NCBI RefSeq assembly: GCF_003991425.1
Contig: NZ_CP034346.1
Span: 5,757,501-5,821,500 of the forward strand
Direction: 5' to 3'
Source: Paenibacillus lutimineralis
GTDB lineage: Bacteria > Bacillota > Bacilli > Paenibacillales > Paenibacillaceae
Length of the DNA: 64,000 nt
Below the pieces are notes generated by a model, which was not told the DNA's origin, did not search any database, and saw only the letters and a list, made by a program, of their open reading frames with translations. Below, piece by piece: positions 40,174 to 48,756 of the stretch. The number at the start of each line of letters is the position of its first letter. The first letter of the stretch is position 1. The position numbers were made by a program, and so were the translations under genes.

Positions 40174-41472
40174 TTACCCTCCAAATTTAAATTTTTTAAT
40201 GTAATCCATTCTTTTTCTAATTAACCTACCAATTTTTTCCGGGGAATGATGTTCTTTAATATATTGTTCTCCATTAGTTGCAATTTGGTTATAATATTCC
40301 TTATCGCTAACTAGTTGTGTCATGTATTTGCTTGCATGAAGAATACTAGGGTCTGCCCAATGCTGATAAGCTTTATAAGGTCCATGGTCATTATTTAAAG
40401 AAATTAATTGAAAGTCCACTAAACAAGAATTATTAGGGTTCATAAAATCAGTATTCGATGACCAATTAGTACCTATTACAGGTTTCCCCAAATACATAGC
40501 TTCAGCCATCACCAACCCAAACCCCTCGCTCCGATGCAGGGAAACAAAACAATCTGTTACATTTATTAATGCATTTACATCATTTCGGCTAACCGTTTTA
40601 TCTATTATATATATGTTTTGATAGTCACCGACTAGTTTTCTTATTTCCATTATGTCATTTGAATTTCCGCTTGGATTGTTCGCTTTCACTACCAGACCTA
40701 CACTTGTATCCCATGGATCAAATGACATCTTAAATGCCTTAATTGCAGCTTTTGGATTTTTACGTTCTTGATAGCTTTTAGCATCATACATTGATAGAAA
40801 TAAGAAACTATTATCCGGCAATCCAAAATACTCACGAGAACGAGGCTCTGATATTTTGACTTCAATTGAATGTGGAATTTTAACAACTGGAATTGGACTT
40901 TTAATTGATATTGAGTCACCTACAAAAGTCGAAGGTACCCATACTTCATCAAGAAAGTTGAAATTATCAATCCAATCATCCGGAAAATCAGGTAACTCCC
41001 AATGCCAAAATCCAATATTATATCTATTTTCAAATAGAGCAGATCCATAATAAGTATAAACGTCCTTCATTTCTTGAGCATTGATATGGAATATGTTTAT
41101 ACTAAATTCCGGTTTATTTATTTCTTTATGTGCCCAAGTGATATCTTCCGATCTTGCGCTATTACTTCCTGTAAAATTAATAATTCCAAAAGGAATCTCC
41201 AGACAATGGAGACTATTAGCAGCCGCTCGACAAGATTCGCCGACCCCCATTTCAGCTCTTGAATAGCCCACCAAATTAATTCCATCTATATATTGATAAG
41301 AACTTGTTAGAGCTGTACTTTTACTTGTAGGGGCAACACTTCCACCTATTAAAATTCTTCTTATTTTTTGTCTGGTTGTTTGTGATACAAAACGAGTTGC
41401 TAATGGTTTAGAGTACACAGCTAACTTATATAAATATCTAGAAAACCATCTATTAATTAGAAACACCACCAT
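40174..41472 (-). CDS. GT-B glycosyltransferase
   Basis: 432 residues, retaining GT-B fold. The middle has INLVGYSRAEMGVGESCRAAA and GFWHWELPDFPDDWIDNF, a pattern of glycosyltransferases in rhamnan-type surface polymers, then VVKANNPSGNS, DKTVSRNDVNALINVTDCFVSLHRSEGFGLVMAEAMYLGKPVIGT with the Glu pair at the donor site. It is the first gene of the AT-rich minus-strand run, divergent from the plus-strand ligase gene at 41580 across a 107 bp gap that must hold both promoters; no strong consensus was seen on the minus side. Specificity unknown. Confidence 0.86.
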   Translation of the reverse strand: MVVFLINRWFSRYLYKLAVYSKPLATRFVSQTTRQKIRRILIGGSVAPTSKSTALTSSYQYIDGINLVGYSRAEMGVGESCRAAANSLHCLEIPFGIINFTGSNSARSEDITWAHKEINKPEFSINIFHINAQEMKDVYTYYGSALFENRYNIGFWHWELPDFPDDWIDNFNFLDEVWVPSTFVGDSISIKSPIPVVKIPHSIEVKISEPRSREYFGLPDNSFLFLSMYDAKSYQERKNPKAAIKAFKMSFDPWDTSVGLVVKANNPSGNSNDIMEIRKLVGDYQNIYIIDKTVSRNDVNALINVTDCFVSLHRSEGFGLVMAEAMYLGKPVIGTNWSSNTDFMNPNNSCLVDFQLISLNNDHGPYKAYQHWADPSILHASKYMTQLVSDKEYYNQIATNGEQYIKEHHSPEKIGRLIRKRMDYIKKFKFGG

Positions 41473-41579
41473 TTAGCATGAGTAGTCTCATGATATATAT
41501 CTTAATGGATCAAATCTAGCCCCAACCCTGTTCATTATGCTAAAATACTAACGTATCTACTAGCAAAGGAGATAAATAC

Positions 41580-44033
41580 GTGTCGAATCCAGTATACGGG
41601 AAAAAAGCCGCACAGTCGAGAAAAGGGAGAAATTTGTCTGCGGCGGTTTGGGTGTTGTTGGTTGGTTTAATTCTGTTTCTGGTGTGGTCCCCTTTCCAGG
41701 CCGGATTGTTTAATGGACTTGTTCTTAATTTTGAGAAACCGATTCTCTGGGCCGTTCTGATCGGCAGCTTGCTGATGATCGTATGGGTCTGTTCCTATTT
41801 TAAAACGATGAAGCTAGATGATCAGAGAGATTGGACCGCAGTTGCGATACTATTTATTCCCATTACGTATATGCTTGCGTTGATCTCAGCGGCTTCGCAT
41901 TATTTTGCAGTGAATGCTGTATTAATTCAATTCCTTTACGCATTTATGTTCATCATTGCTCTCTATCTATTGCAAAATAGACAGGCTAACACAGCTATCG
42001 AGACGTCCATCATTACCGTCGCTTACATCATTGTCATGTTTGGTCTGTTCAACTGGCTTGGCCAAGGCAGAACGGTGTCAGCGATTGTAGGCTGGTTTAC
42101 GCCAACCGTATTCGACGGGCAATATAATCAAGCCATCTGGATCGATGCCAATGGTCCGCGTCTGGCCTCGGTGTTCCAGTATCCGAATACATACGCTGCA
42201 TTTCTGATGGCCTTCTTGTTCGTAGCTATATTCGCGATTACACGCTCCAAGAGATGGTGGGTTCAGGCCATTCACGCCTTTATGCTCGTGCCGATGGCCC
42301 TGTCGATTCTACTTACCCTGTCGCGCGGGGGACTGGTCTTCTTGCCGGTCGTATTCATCATACTGCTTCTGTTCTTGAAGCCGGCTAAGCAGCTCCTGTG
42401 GATTCTGTACTGCATCATTGCTGGTCTGGGAACCTTGTTAATTGCTAAGCCCGTTACCGATCTTGGGCAGCAGTTTCACAACGGTCAAATTAATGATCCA
42501 GCCAAAGGATGGTTCTACATTCTTGCTGCCTCCATCATTCTAGCCGTAATAGCTTGCTTGATTCAGCGTTTTATTGCTCCAGTACTCGATAGAGCTACTG
42601 ATAAATGGGCATCCAAAAAGCTCGGCAATCTGTGGTTGCCTGTCGGTTCCGTCGTAGCAGTTGCGGTTATCGTTGCTCTGCTCCTTGGTACGAACCTGAA
42701 GCATGTGCTGCCTGGCAATATCGGCGAACGTCTGGAGAACATCAACCTGCAGCAGCATAGTGTATTGGAACGTTTCACTTTCTATAAGGATGCTGTAAAA
42801 GTACTCAAGGATTATCCAGTGATTGGTGCAGGCGGCGGTTCATGGGCTTCCATTTACGAGAAATACCAGAACAACCCGTACACCAGCCGTCAGGCGCACA
42901 GCTTCATCATGCAATATCTAGTAGAAGTCGGCATCCTCGGCTTCATCATTATGCTAGGATTTTTACTTTTTGTTTTCTATAAATATATTCGCGGTTATAT
43001 TCGCTCAGAAGAGCAAAAGAGAGATTCATACTTCATCTACTTTATTATTGTATTTTCAATTTTGATTCACAGTTTGATGGACTTCAATATGAGCTATGTC
43101 TTTATAGGAGTGCTCGTATTTATCGGTTTGGGCGGCATGGCAGCGACCATGGATAACCGCTCAACAGATCGAGTGAAACTGAAGGCTTCATCGATGCGCG
43201 GCATATACAGTACTGTTATGGTGCTCGCCTCCATCTTCCTGATCTTCACCTCGATCCGCTACATTCAAGCTAACAATGCCATCGTCAAAGGGCAGACGTT
43301 AATGCAAACCAGTGGTGATTACCGGGAGATCAAAGCGCCGCTAGATGACGCACTGAAGAAACGCAGTGGTCATCCTAATGCTGTCCTTAACATGAGCGTC
43401 TTGCTCCAAGCCGGTTACGAACAGACCAAGGAAGAAGCTTTCTATAATGAGGAATATAATCTTCTTACCAACGCTTTGAAAAAAGAGCCTTACGACAAAA
43501 ACATGTACGCCAAGCTCATGGCCCTCTATAAACTAAAGGGGGAGACCGATAAAGCCTATGATGTGCTTAAGGACAACGCTGGCCGTTACGCATGGGATAT
43601 GAATTGGTATGAGGAACTGATCGCTCAATCCTTTGAATTGGGTTATCAGGCATTAGGCTCACAGGACGTGGCTCTGAAGGATAAATACTTCCATGATGGA
43701 CTGATTGCTTACCATCATGTCGTAGATGGAGTCGAGCATCTTAAGACATTGCCGGAGGGGCAGATGCAAGGGAATCCGTTCGAGGTAACTCCGACGATGT
43801 CGCTAAATGCCGGTAAAATGCAGTTCATGCTAGGTCAGCCCGAAGCGGCGGCTCCGATTCTGAAAGCCGGTATCAAGGAGGATCTCGGCGACTCCACTAG
43901 CCAGGAAATAGCCCGTTGGTATCTAGCTGCGTTGGAGAAATCCGGACAGAGCGATCAAGTGGTCTATGATAAATTAATTCAGATTGATCCATCTATGAAG
44001 GAGCAAATTAGCCAATTGGCAGCGATCTTCTAA
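41580..44033 (+). CDS. O-antigen ligase/polymerase family membrane protein with C-terminal TPR region
   Basis: 817 residues with about twelve membrane helices in the first 540 and a soluble C-terminal part (about 570-817) with helical repeats, such as KGETDKAYDVLKDNAGRY and AAPILKAGI. The outside loop with ERFTFYKDAVKVLKDYPVIGAGGGSWASIYEKYQ carries the family signature near residues 395-430, including the Arg and Gly-rich motif. Such proteins polymerise glycans or link them to lipid or protein; relatives in Gram-positive S-layer loci are thought to join glycan to S-layer protein. The start is GTG (41580-41582), preceded by AAGGAG. It ends at a bidirectional terminator shared with galU. Confidence 0.87.
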   Translation: MSNPVYGKKAAQSRKGRNLSAAVWVLLVGLILFLVWSPFQAGLFNGLVLNFEKPILWAVLIGSLLMIVWVCSYFKTMKLDDQRDWTAVAILFIPITYMLALISAASHYFAVNAVLIQFLYAFMFIIALYLLQNRQANTAIETSIITVAYIIVMFGLFNWLGQGRTVSAIVGWFTPTVFDGQYNQAIWIDANGPRLASVFQYPNTYAAFLMAFLFVAIFAITRSKRWWVQAIHAFMLVPMALSILLTLSRGGLVFLPVVFIILLLFLKPAKQLLWILYCIIAGLGTLLIAKPVTDLGQQFHNGQINDPAKGWFYILAASIILAVIACLIQRFIAPVLDRATDKWASKKLGNLWLPVGSVVAVAVIVALLLGTNLKHVLPGNIGERLENINLQQHSVLERFTFYKDAVKVLKDYPVIGAGGGSWASIYEKYQNNPYTSRQAHSFIMQYLVEVGILGFIIMLGFLLFVFYKYIRGYIRSEEQKRDSYFIYFIIVFSILIHSLMDFNMSYVFIGVLVFIGLGGMAATMDNRSTDRVKLKASSMRGIYSTVMVLASIFLIFTSIRYIQANNAIVKGQTLMQTSGDYREIKAPLDDALKKRSGHPNAVLNMSVLLQAGYEQTKEEAFYNEEYNLLTNALKKEPYDKNMYAKLMALYKLKGETDKAYDVLKDNAGRYAWDMNWYEELIAQSFELGYQALGSQDVALKDKYFHDGLIAYHHVVDGVEHLKTLPEGQMQGNPFEVTPTMSLNAGKMQFMLGQPEAAAPILKAGIKEDLGDSTSQEIARWYLAALEKSGQSDQVVYDKLIQIDPSMKEQISQLAAIF

Positions 44034-44049
44034 ATTGATCAACAAGACA

Positions 44050-44087
44050 AAAAATCGACCTCTCCTAAGAGAGGCCGATTTTTTTAT
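44050..44087. terminator. Bidirectional terminator shared by convergent genes
   Basis: AAAATCG-CCTCTC pairs with GAGAGG-CGATTTT around CTAA. The T-run at 44079-44085 serves the plus-strand ligase gene; the A-run on the other side serves galU. The galU stop codon (44065-44067) lies inside the hairpin. Confidence 0.85.
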
Positions 44088-44949
44088 CTTCTACAATCTG
44101 TTTCATATAAGTTAATAAATCCTCACGCAACTCCTGGTTCTCCAGAGCATAATGGAGCGTCGTCTTAATGAATCCGAGCTTCTCACCGACATCATGCCGA
44201 GTTCCTTCAAAATTATAGGCTACGATCCGTTCGAATCCTCCAAGCCTGGAGATGGCATCCGTAAGTTGGATCTCTCCGTTAACGCCAACCTGCTGTTCTC
44301 CAAGGATTTCGAATATTTTCGGGGTCAGTATGTATCTGCCCATGATCGCAAGGTTAGATGGAGCCTTATCAGCAGGCGGCTTCTCTACCAATTGCTTGGC
44401 CAGATAGACACGTTCTCGAAGCTCTGAAGCGTCGACCACTCCATATCTGGACACTTCCTCCCAAGGAACCGGCTGGACACCGACCACGGAAGCCCGTTCA
44501 TAATCAAATACATCGATCATTTGCTTCAAGCACGGAACCTCGGATTCCACAATATCATCGCCAAGCAGCACCGCGAACGGCTCATCACCGATAAATTTAC
44601 GGGCGCACCAGATGGCATGTCCCAAGCCCTTTGGTTCCTTTTGACGGATATAATGAATATCAGCCATTTCTGAGGACTTGCGAACTTCTTCAAGCAGATC
44701 CCATTTCTTCTTCTCGCTTAAGTTATGTTCCAGTTCGAAGGAATTATCAAAGTGGTCCTCGATCGCCCGTTTCCCTTTCCCCGTAACGATAATAATATCC
44801 TCGATCCCTGAGGCGACAGCTTCTTCCACAATGTACTGAATCGTAGGCTTGTCTACAATCGGCAGCATTTCCTTCGGCATCGCCTTAGTTACGGGAAGGA
44901 ATCTGGTTCCCAGGCCCGCTGCAGGGATGATCGCTTTCCGAATCTTCAT
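44065..44949 (-). CDS. galU: UTP-glucose-1-phosphate uridylyltransferase
   Basis: Makes UDP-glucose (called gtaB in Bacillus). 294 residues. Motifs are [25 protein letters not shown] (residues 6-30, shown as the family's contiguous start block in two parts: [10 protein letters not shown] and KAMPKEMLP), [23 protein letters not shown] and [11 protein letters not shown]. It supplies glucose for glycan synthesis and teichoic acid glucosylation. It is convergent with the ligase gene, and its last codons lie within their shared terminator. GGGGATAG precedes the ATG. Confidence 0.95.
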   Translation of the reverse strand: MKIRKAIIPAAGLGTRFLPVTKAMPKEMLPIVDKPTIQYIVEEAVASGIEDIIIVTGKGKRAIEDHFDNSFELEHNLSEKKKWDLLEEVRKSSEMADIHYIRQKEPKGLGHAIWCARKFIGDEPFAVLLGDDIVESEVPCLKQMIDVFDYERASVVGVQPVPWEEVSRYGVVDASELRERVYLAKQLVEKPPADKAPSNLAIMGRYILTPKIFEILGEQQVGVNGEIQLTDAISRLGGFERIVAYNFEGTRHDVGEKLGFIKTTLHYALENQELREDLLTYMKQIVEDKKIGLS

Positions 44950-45018
44950 CTATCCCCATCTTCCCTTCCTCTAACTTCAATATGTTGCCATTATATCACA
45001 GTTCCAAGAAAATACAGA

Positions 45019-45065
45019 TAAAAAAAGCCACCTCCGTAGCATAAATACATGTCAGCGGAAGCAGC
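45019..45065 (-). terminator. Terminator after the small gene at 45105
   Basis: On the minus strand a 10-pair stem (GCTGCTTCCG with CGGAGGTGGC, three G-U pairs) and a long loop are followed by TTTTTTT. Confidence 0.7.
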
Positions 45066-45104
45066 AGTATAAGTGGTAATCTATCTGAAGTAAGTATAGA
45101 GCAT

Positions 45105-45299
45105 TTAAAACCAGAATTTGCGTATTGTGAAGCGCTGAGATTCTTCCTCATGTCTTGCGTCGCGGTCCCACGGTTCCGGCGTATGAAGATGGCGTTCGAC
45201 CCCGTACTCAATTTTATGGTACTGCTGATCGCCGTCTGCCTCAATGCGTCCATGAGCCTTTGCCACCAACGATTGCATCTCGAGGAATCCTTCCAACAT
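45105..45299 (-). CDS. Small hypothetical protein (64 residues)
   Basis: I do not recognise a family. The ATG at 45297-45299 has AGGAGGG about 9 nt upstream (a GTG just before it is also possible), and the gene is followed by a good terminator, which together make it a credible gene. The product is hydrophilic, charged and has no membrane helix or signal peptide; it is rich in His, Arg and Glu, with HTPEPWDRDARHEEE in the middle and an aromatic end RKFWF. It stands alone between galU and the sulfur genes. Confidence 0.6.
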   Translation of the reverse strand: MLEGFLEMQSLVAKAHGRIEADGDQQYHKIEYGVERHLHTPEPWDRDARHEEESQRFTIRKFWF

Positions 45300-45502
45300 C
45301 ACATTCACCCTCCTACAAAATAGGCTAGCCATGTACTGAGCCCATCACTTTGGCTACGCTTTCATTATATCACATTCATAATTCTTTGATGACTGATAGA
45401 TAACCATTATCGCGGTTTTTAACTTTGTTTTCACACAGTGTACATATTTAATATTTGTCTGTCCACGGCGGAAAAACAACCGTCTTCCTAGTAAATACTT
45501 CA

Positions 45503-45545
45503 TCATATAAAAGAACACGAACCATCCTGGCTCGTGCTCTTTTCT
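45503..45545 (-). terminator. Terminator after the TrxR-Trx fusion gene
   Basis: AAAAGAACACGA (45509-45520) pairs with TCGTGCTCTTTT (45532-45543) with one mismatch. On the minus strand TATATGATG-type T/A-rich sequence follows. Confidence 0.7.
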
Positions 45546-45564
45546 TCTCTATATGATTCGTCTC

Positions 45565-46788
45565 TTAGGATAGAAGATCGTTTAACTGCGCTTCGCTGAT
45601 GCCCCCAGTAATCACCTTTTTCATTTCCCCCTCATTGAAGTAAGCAATAGCCGGGATGTTGTCCACGCCCAGTCTGGCGGCAAGTCCAGGTGATTTATAT
45701 ACGTCCACCTTGGTCACCCGTAGCTCTGCGGCATGGGCTTGTTCGAACTTCTCGATCAGAGGCAGCAGTTCGCGGCAGGCCGGCTCTGTAGCATTCCATA
45801 AATAGACGACCGAAGGCTTCCCGTGGTTCTGAATCTGATTCTCATATACCTCGCATTCGGAGATATATTTCTCTACTCCGTACCCAGCAATTGCTCCATC
45901 CCCAACCGCTGTAGCCACCTGCTTAAGGAATTTATCGCAGACATCCCCAGCCGCGAACACGCCGGGAATATTCGTCTCCATCTTCTCATTCACAAGCACA
46001 TACCCGTTCCGATTCAGCTCCAACACACCGGACAAAATTTCCGTATTCGGAATATATCCAATGAACAAGAAGCAGGTATCGACTTTTACAGGCTGCAGCT
46101 CGTCGGTTTTTGAATTTTTCAACACAACCGTCTCCAGACGTTCCTCTCCCTCAAAAGAGTCCACCACCGTATTCCACATGAACTCCATCTTCGGATTGTC
46201 GAGCGCCTGGTTCCGAGCAATCTCATTGCAGTCCATTTTGCCAGGATCATGCATAACGGAGACGATGACTTTGTCGGCGAACTTGGTCAGGAAGATTCCT
46301 TCCTCAATCGCAGCATCCCCGCTGCCGATGACCATGACTGTCTTACCCGTATTGGCTGCTGCATCACAAGTCGCACAGAAGGAGATTCCTTTATCGTATA
46401 GATACTTCTCCTCGTTCTTCGCCCCAGTCAGTCTTGGCTTCCCACCACTAGCGACGATCACGGCTTTACATTCGTAACGGACGCGGAACGTCTCCACGAC
46501 CTTCATCTCACCGTCCAGCGATACCGCTTTAACATCCGTCATTTTGAAGTCCACTCCGAACTTTTTCGCCTGCTTATGGAATAAGCCCATCAGTTCTGTA
46601 CCTGTAGTTCCCTCAGGAAAGCCGGGGTAGTTCTCGATCTCATTCGTATACGTGGCAAGACCACCCACCAACGTCTTCTCTAGAATCAACGTCTTGAGCC
46701 GGGCCCGCCCGCAGTAAATTCCCGCTGTTAATCCCGCTGCCCCGCCGCCGATAATGACGACATCATACTGTTCCGTTCTCTTCTCCAT
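45565..46788 (-). CDS. Thioredoxin-reductase-like flavoprotein fused to a degenerate thioredoxin domain
   Basis: 407 residues. The FAD domain has VVIIGGGAAGLTAGIYCGRA (near residue 9), then the redox pair CATC in ISFCATCDAA (about 140), NAD(P)H-binding VMVIGSGDAAIEEG and the closing TNIPGVFAAGDVCDK. After about residue 320 a thioredoxin-like domain follows (VVYLWNATEPACREL, TKVDVYKSPGLAARLGVDNIPAI). Its active site has a single Cys where WCxxC is usual, although the cis-Pro (NIPA) is kept. It lies at the end of a TusA/YeeE gene group, so it may manage the redox state of a persulfide carrier. GGAGG precedes the ATG by 9 nt. Activity as a true thioredoxin reductase is uncertain. Confidence 0.85.
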   Translation of the reverse strand: MEKRTEQYDVVIIGGGAAGLTAGIYCGRARLKTLILEKTLVGGLATYTNEIENYPGFPEGTTGTELMGLFHKQAKKFGVDFKMTDVKAVSLDGEMKVVETFRVRYECKAVIVASGGKPRLTGAKNEEKYLYDKGISFCATCDAAANTGKTVMVIGSGDAAIEEGIFLTKFADKVIVSVMHDPGKMDCNEIARNQALDNPKMEFMWNTVVDSFEGEERLETVVLKNSKTDELQPVKVDTCFLFIGYIPNTEILSGVLELNRNGYVLVNEKMETNIPGVFAAGDVCDKFLKQVATAVGDGAIAGYGVEKYISECEVYENQIQNHGKPSVVYLWNATEPACRELLPLIEKFEQAHAAELRVTKVDVYKSPGLAARLGVDNIPAIAYFNEGEMKKVITGGISEAQLNDLLS

Positions 46789-46819
46789 ATGCCTTAGCCT
46801 CCATTACAAATGATGATGT

Positions 46820-46848
46820 TCAAAGAAACAGGCTGACTTTCGTCAGCC
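46820..46848 (-). terminator. Hairpin between the YeeE gene and the TrxR-Trx gene
   Basis: GGCTGAC (46831-46837) pairs with GTCAGCC (46842-46848) around a 4 nt loop; on the minus strand TGTTTCTTT follows. It may be a full or partial terminator inside the sulfur gene group. Confidence 0.6.
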
Positions 46849-46881
46849 CGGGTAACTTCTGTACTCACTGTTACAGTGCGT

Positions 46882-46906
46882 GTTTAAAAAGTCAGACATT
46901 TTAAAC
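46882..46906. repeat. Perfect inverted repeat after the YeeE gene
   Basis: GTTTAAAA (46882-46889) and TTTTAAAC (46899-46906) around a 9 nt loop, 6 bp past the YeeE stop. It is AT-only apart from the ends, so more likely a processing or binding site than a terminator. Confidence 0.4.
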
Positions 46907-46912
46907 AACCTC

Positions 46913-47461
46913 TTACATGAAAAATTTAGCCAATAATTTACCACCGATAAGCGCACCTATGAACAAGAACACCCAGAAAATCCAGCCGGACAGCGAGAGC
47001 GAGGAAATCGAAGTAAATAATGCCCCGATATTACAGCCGTTCGCAAGTCTTGCCCCATAACCCATCAACAAGCCACCAAGAATAGCAGCGAATACCTGCT
47101 TCATCGAGCGGATCTTCTTTAGTTTGAATTCGGAAGCGAACAACGTAGCCAATAGCGCCCCGAGAATGATCCCTAAGTTGCGGATCGACCCGCCATCGTT
47201 CATAAATCCGCTAGACAGCGTCTTCTGTGCCTTCTCCGAGCTGAAATACGCCCAGTTATCGACATTGCCTCCCACGAGCTGATACAGCCAGGCTCCCCAA
47301 TCCGCAAATGCACTCGTGACACCCCAGCCTTTAGAAAACACGGCGAGGTGAGCAGTAGCGAACACGCCGAGCAGCACAGCTCCGGTGACGTATGTAAACG
47401 GCTCCTTCAATAACTTCTTATAGAAGCGGTTAGATGATATTTTCAACCAAAATGCATTCAC
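46913..47461 (-). CDS. YeeE/YedE family sulfur-transport protein, C-terminal-half type
   Basis: 182 residues with about five membrane helices. The hallmark GYGARLANGCNIGALFTS (about 133-150) contains the conserved Cys of the family, which in the thiosulfate transporter TsuA lines the pore. The protein is about half the size of full-length TsuA and lacks the first half motif, which is found instead in the gene at 47895. The two are probably the halves of one transporter. The start is GTG (47459-47461) with GGTGAT upstream. It lies 35 bp downstream of a TusA gene. Confidence 0.85.
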   Translation of the reverse strand: MNAFWLKISSNRFYKKLLKEPFTYVTGAVLLGVFATAHLAVFSKGWGVTSAFADWGAWLYQLVGGNVDNWAYFSSEKAQKTLSSGFMNDGGSIRNLGIILGALLATLFASEFKLKKIRSMKQVFAAILGGLLMGYGARLANGCNIGALFTSISSLSLSGWIFWVFLFIGALIGGKLLAKFFM

Positions 47462-47496
47462 CGTTCAATCACCATCCCTTTTATCATCCCACAGCC

Positions 47497-47724
47497 CTAT
47501 TTGGCCTTCTCAATAACGATTTCCCATTCTCCGTCATCGATTTCCTCGATCTCAACATTGTGCCCCTGCTTTCTGGCCCACTCTGGTACATTCTTCATTG
47601 CGCAGCTATGGTCAATGGATACGACCAGGACATCTCCAACCTTCAATTCTGCCATCTTCTTCTCTGTTCTCATCAAAGGAACCGGACAAGCTTCTCCCAT
47701 ACAATCCAAAGTAAATTCTGCCAT
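47497..47724 (-). CDS. TusA-family sulfurtransferase
   Basis: 75 residues, the standard size for the family. It carries persulfide sulfur on the Cys of the CPxP motif, seen here in LDCMGEACPVPL (residues 6-17). A second conserved stretch is DHSCAMKNVPEWA. The start is the ATG at 47722-47724 with AAGGTGG upstream; a GTG four codons earlier overlaps that site and is unlikely. Gene pairs of TusA (YeeD) and YeeE are known to take in thiosulfate. Confidence 0.9.
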   Translation of the reverse strand: MAEFTLDCMGEACPVPLMRTEKKMAELKVGDVLVVSIDHSCAMKNVPEWARKQGHNVEIEEIDDGEWEIVIEKAK

Positions 47725-47894
47725 TTTGATTACCACCTTTAATTTATTTTTGTGATACTTCTGATCATTTCTTCAATTCGTACCTTCAGATAGAGGTCTA
47801 GTTACAAGTCGATATCAAATACTTGTGAAAAATTTCACTTTTCATTGAAAAATAATACTTGATCATGGAGCCATCGATACTTCTTCATCCTTAC

Positions 47895-48584
47895 CTATTC
47901 CGCACTGCCCATCTTCTTCTCCTGCCATTTCACAGAAGCGATATAGAGCAGTAGAATGATCAGGAACTGAATGAGTAGAGCACCTAACCAGCCAAATACA
48001 TCTGGCAGGAATACGGATGGCGCATCCTTGATGACATGTGCTCGCCACCAGCCCATATCATGTGCTCCCCATAGCGAACCGATCACAAAGAACAGCAAAG
48101 CGAGCATTTGCATCGTAAAGCCTTCCCCAACCCGCATCAACGTACCAGAAGCACAGCCGCCGGCAATGACCATCCCGATTCCGAAGATGACCGCACCAAC
48201 AATCAGAGCCAGACTGATCTGACCGACATTATCCATGCCGGGGATCGGATTTCCTCCTGTGAATGCTGCGTACTTGATCGCCGTGAAGCCGATAGTAGCA
48301 ATGGAGCAGGCGATTAATACAGCTCTTGTCACTGAAGTACTCCCCGTAATCCAAGGATCTCTCATTGAAGCGGTGAAGCAGAATCTTGATCTTTGCAAAA
48401 TCACGCCAAATGCAAGCCCAAATAGCAGATAGACAACCATCTTGTCATTGTAATGATGCAGGTAAAATCCAAATCCAATGACGAGAGCCGTAGCTAACAA
48501 AGCGAAGGGCAACTGGCTCTTCTTAGGTTTTCTAGGTGCCCGGGTACGAGCGGATTTCGTTGCGGGACTAGCGTTTTGTCCCAT
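47895..48584 (-). CDS. YeeE/YedE family sulfur-transport protein, N-terminal-half type
   Basis: 229 residues with a basic N-terminal tail (about 25 residues) and six or so helices. It carries QRSRFCFTASMRDPW (about 74-88) and VIAGGCASGTLMRVGEG (about 143-159), two conserved Cys motifs of the family; the third (NGCN) is in the separate gene at 46913. GGAGGTG precedes the ATG. It is the first gene of the sulfur group, divergent from the LysR-type regulator at 48757. The 170 bp gap to the TusA gene holds no clear terminator. Confidence 0.87.
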   Translation of the reverse strand: MGQNASPATKSARTRAPRKPKKSQLPFALLATALVIGFGFYLHHYNDKMVVYLLFGLAFGVILQRSRFCFTASMRDPWITGSTSVTRAVLIACSIATIGFTAIKYAAFTGGNPIPGMDNVGQISLALIVGAVIFGIGMVIAGGCASGTLMRVGEGFTMQMLALLFFVIGSLWGAHDMGWWRAHVIKDAPSVFLPDVFGWLGALLIQFLIILLLYIASVKWQEKKMGSAE

Positions 48585-48675
48585 TCGTGAACACCTCCAA
48601 CATTGAAGTCAATTGACTATGTGAAAATAATAACATTCTTTTCGACCCTGTGGTCATCGGCTTTTTTGATACTGC

Positions 48676-48690
48676 ATAAGTTTTTCTTAT
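48676..48690. promoter_or_regulatory. Candidate LysR-type binding site
   Basis: CATAAG-TTTTT-CTTATG is a perfect inverted repeat (48675-48691) containing ATAA-N7-TTAT, the form bound by some Bacillus LysR regulators such as CcpC. It lies between the divergent LysR gene and the yeeE gene, overlapping a weak minus-strand promoter (TTGCCA, 18 bp, TATCAA). A second palindrome CTTTGATCAAAG lies near 48721-48732. Confidence 0.5.
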
Positions 48691-48756
48691 GGCAAATTGA
48701 TCATAGACAGGTATGATATACTTTGATCAAAGGTTGACAACAGGAGGAGCATATCG

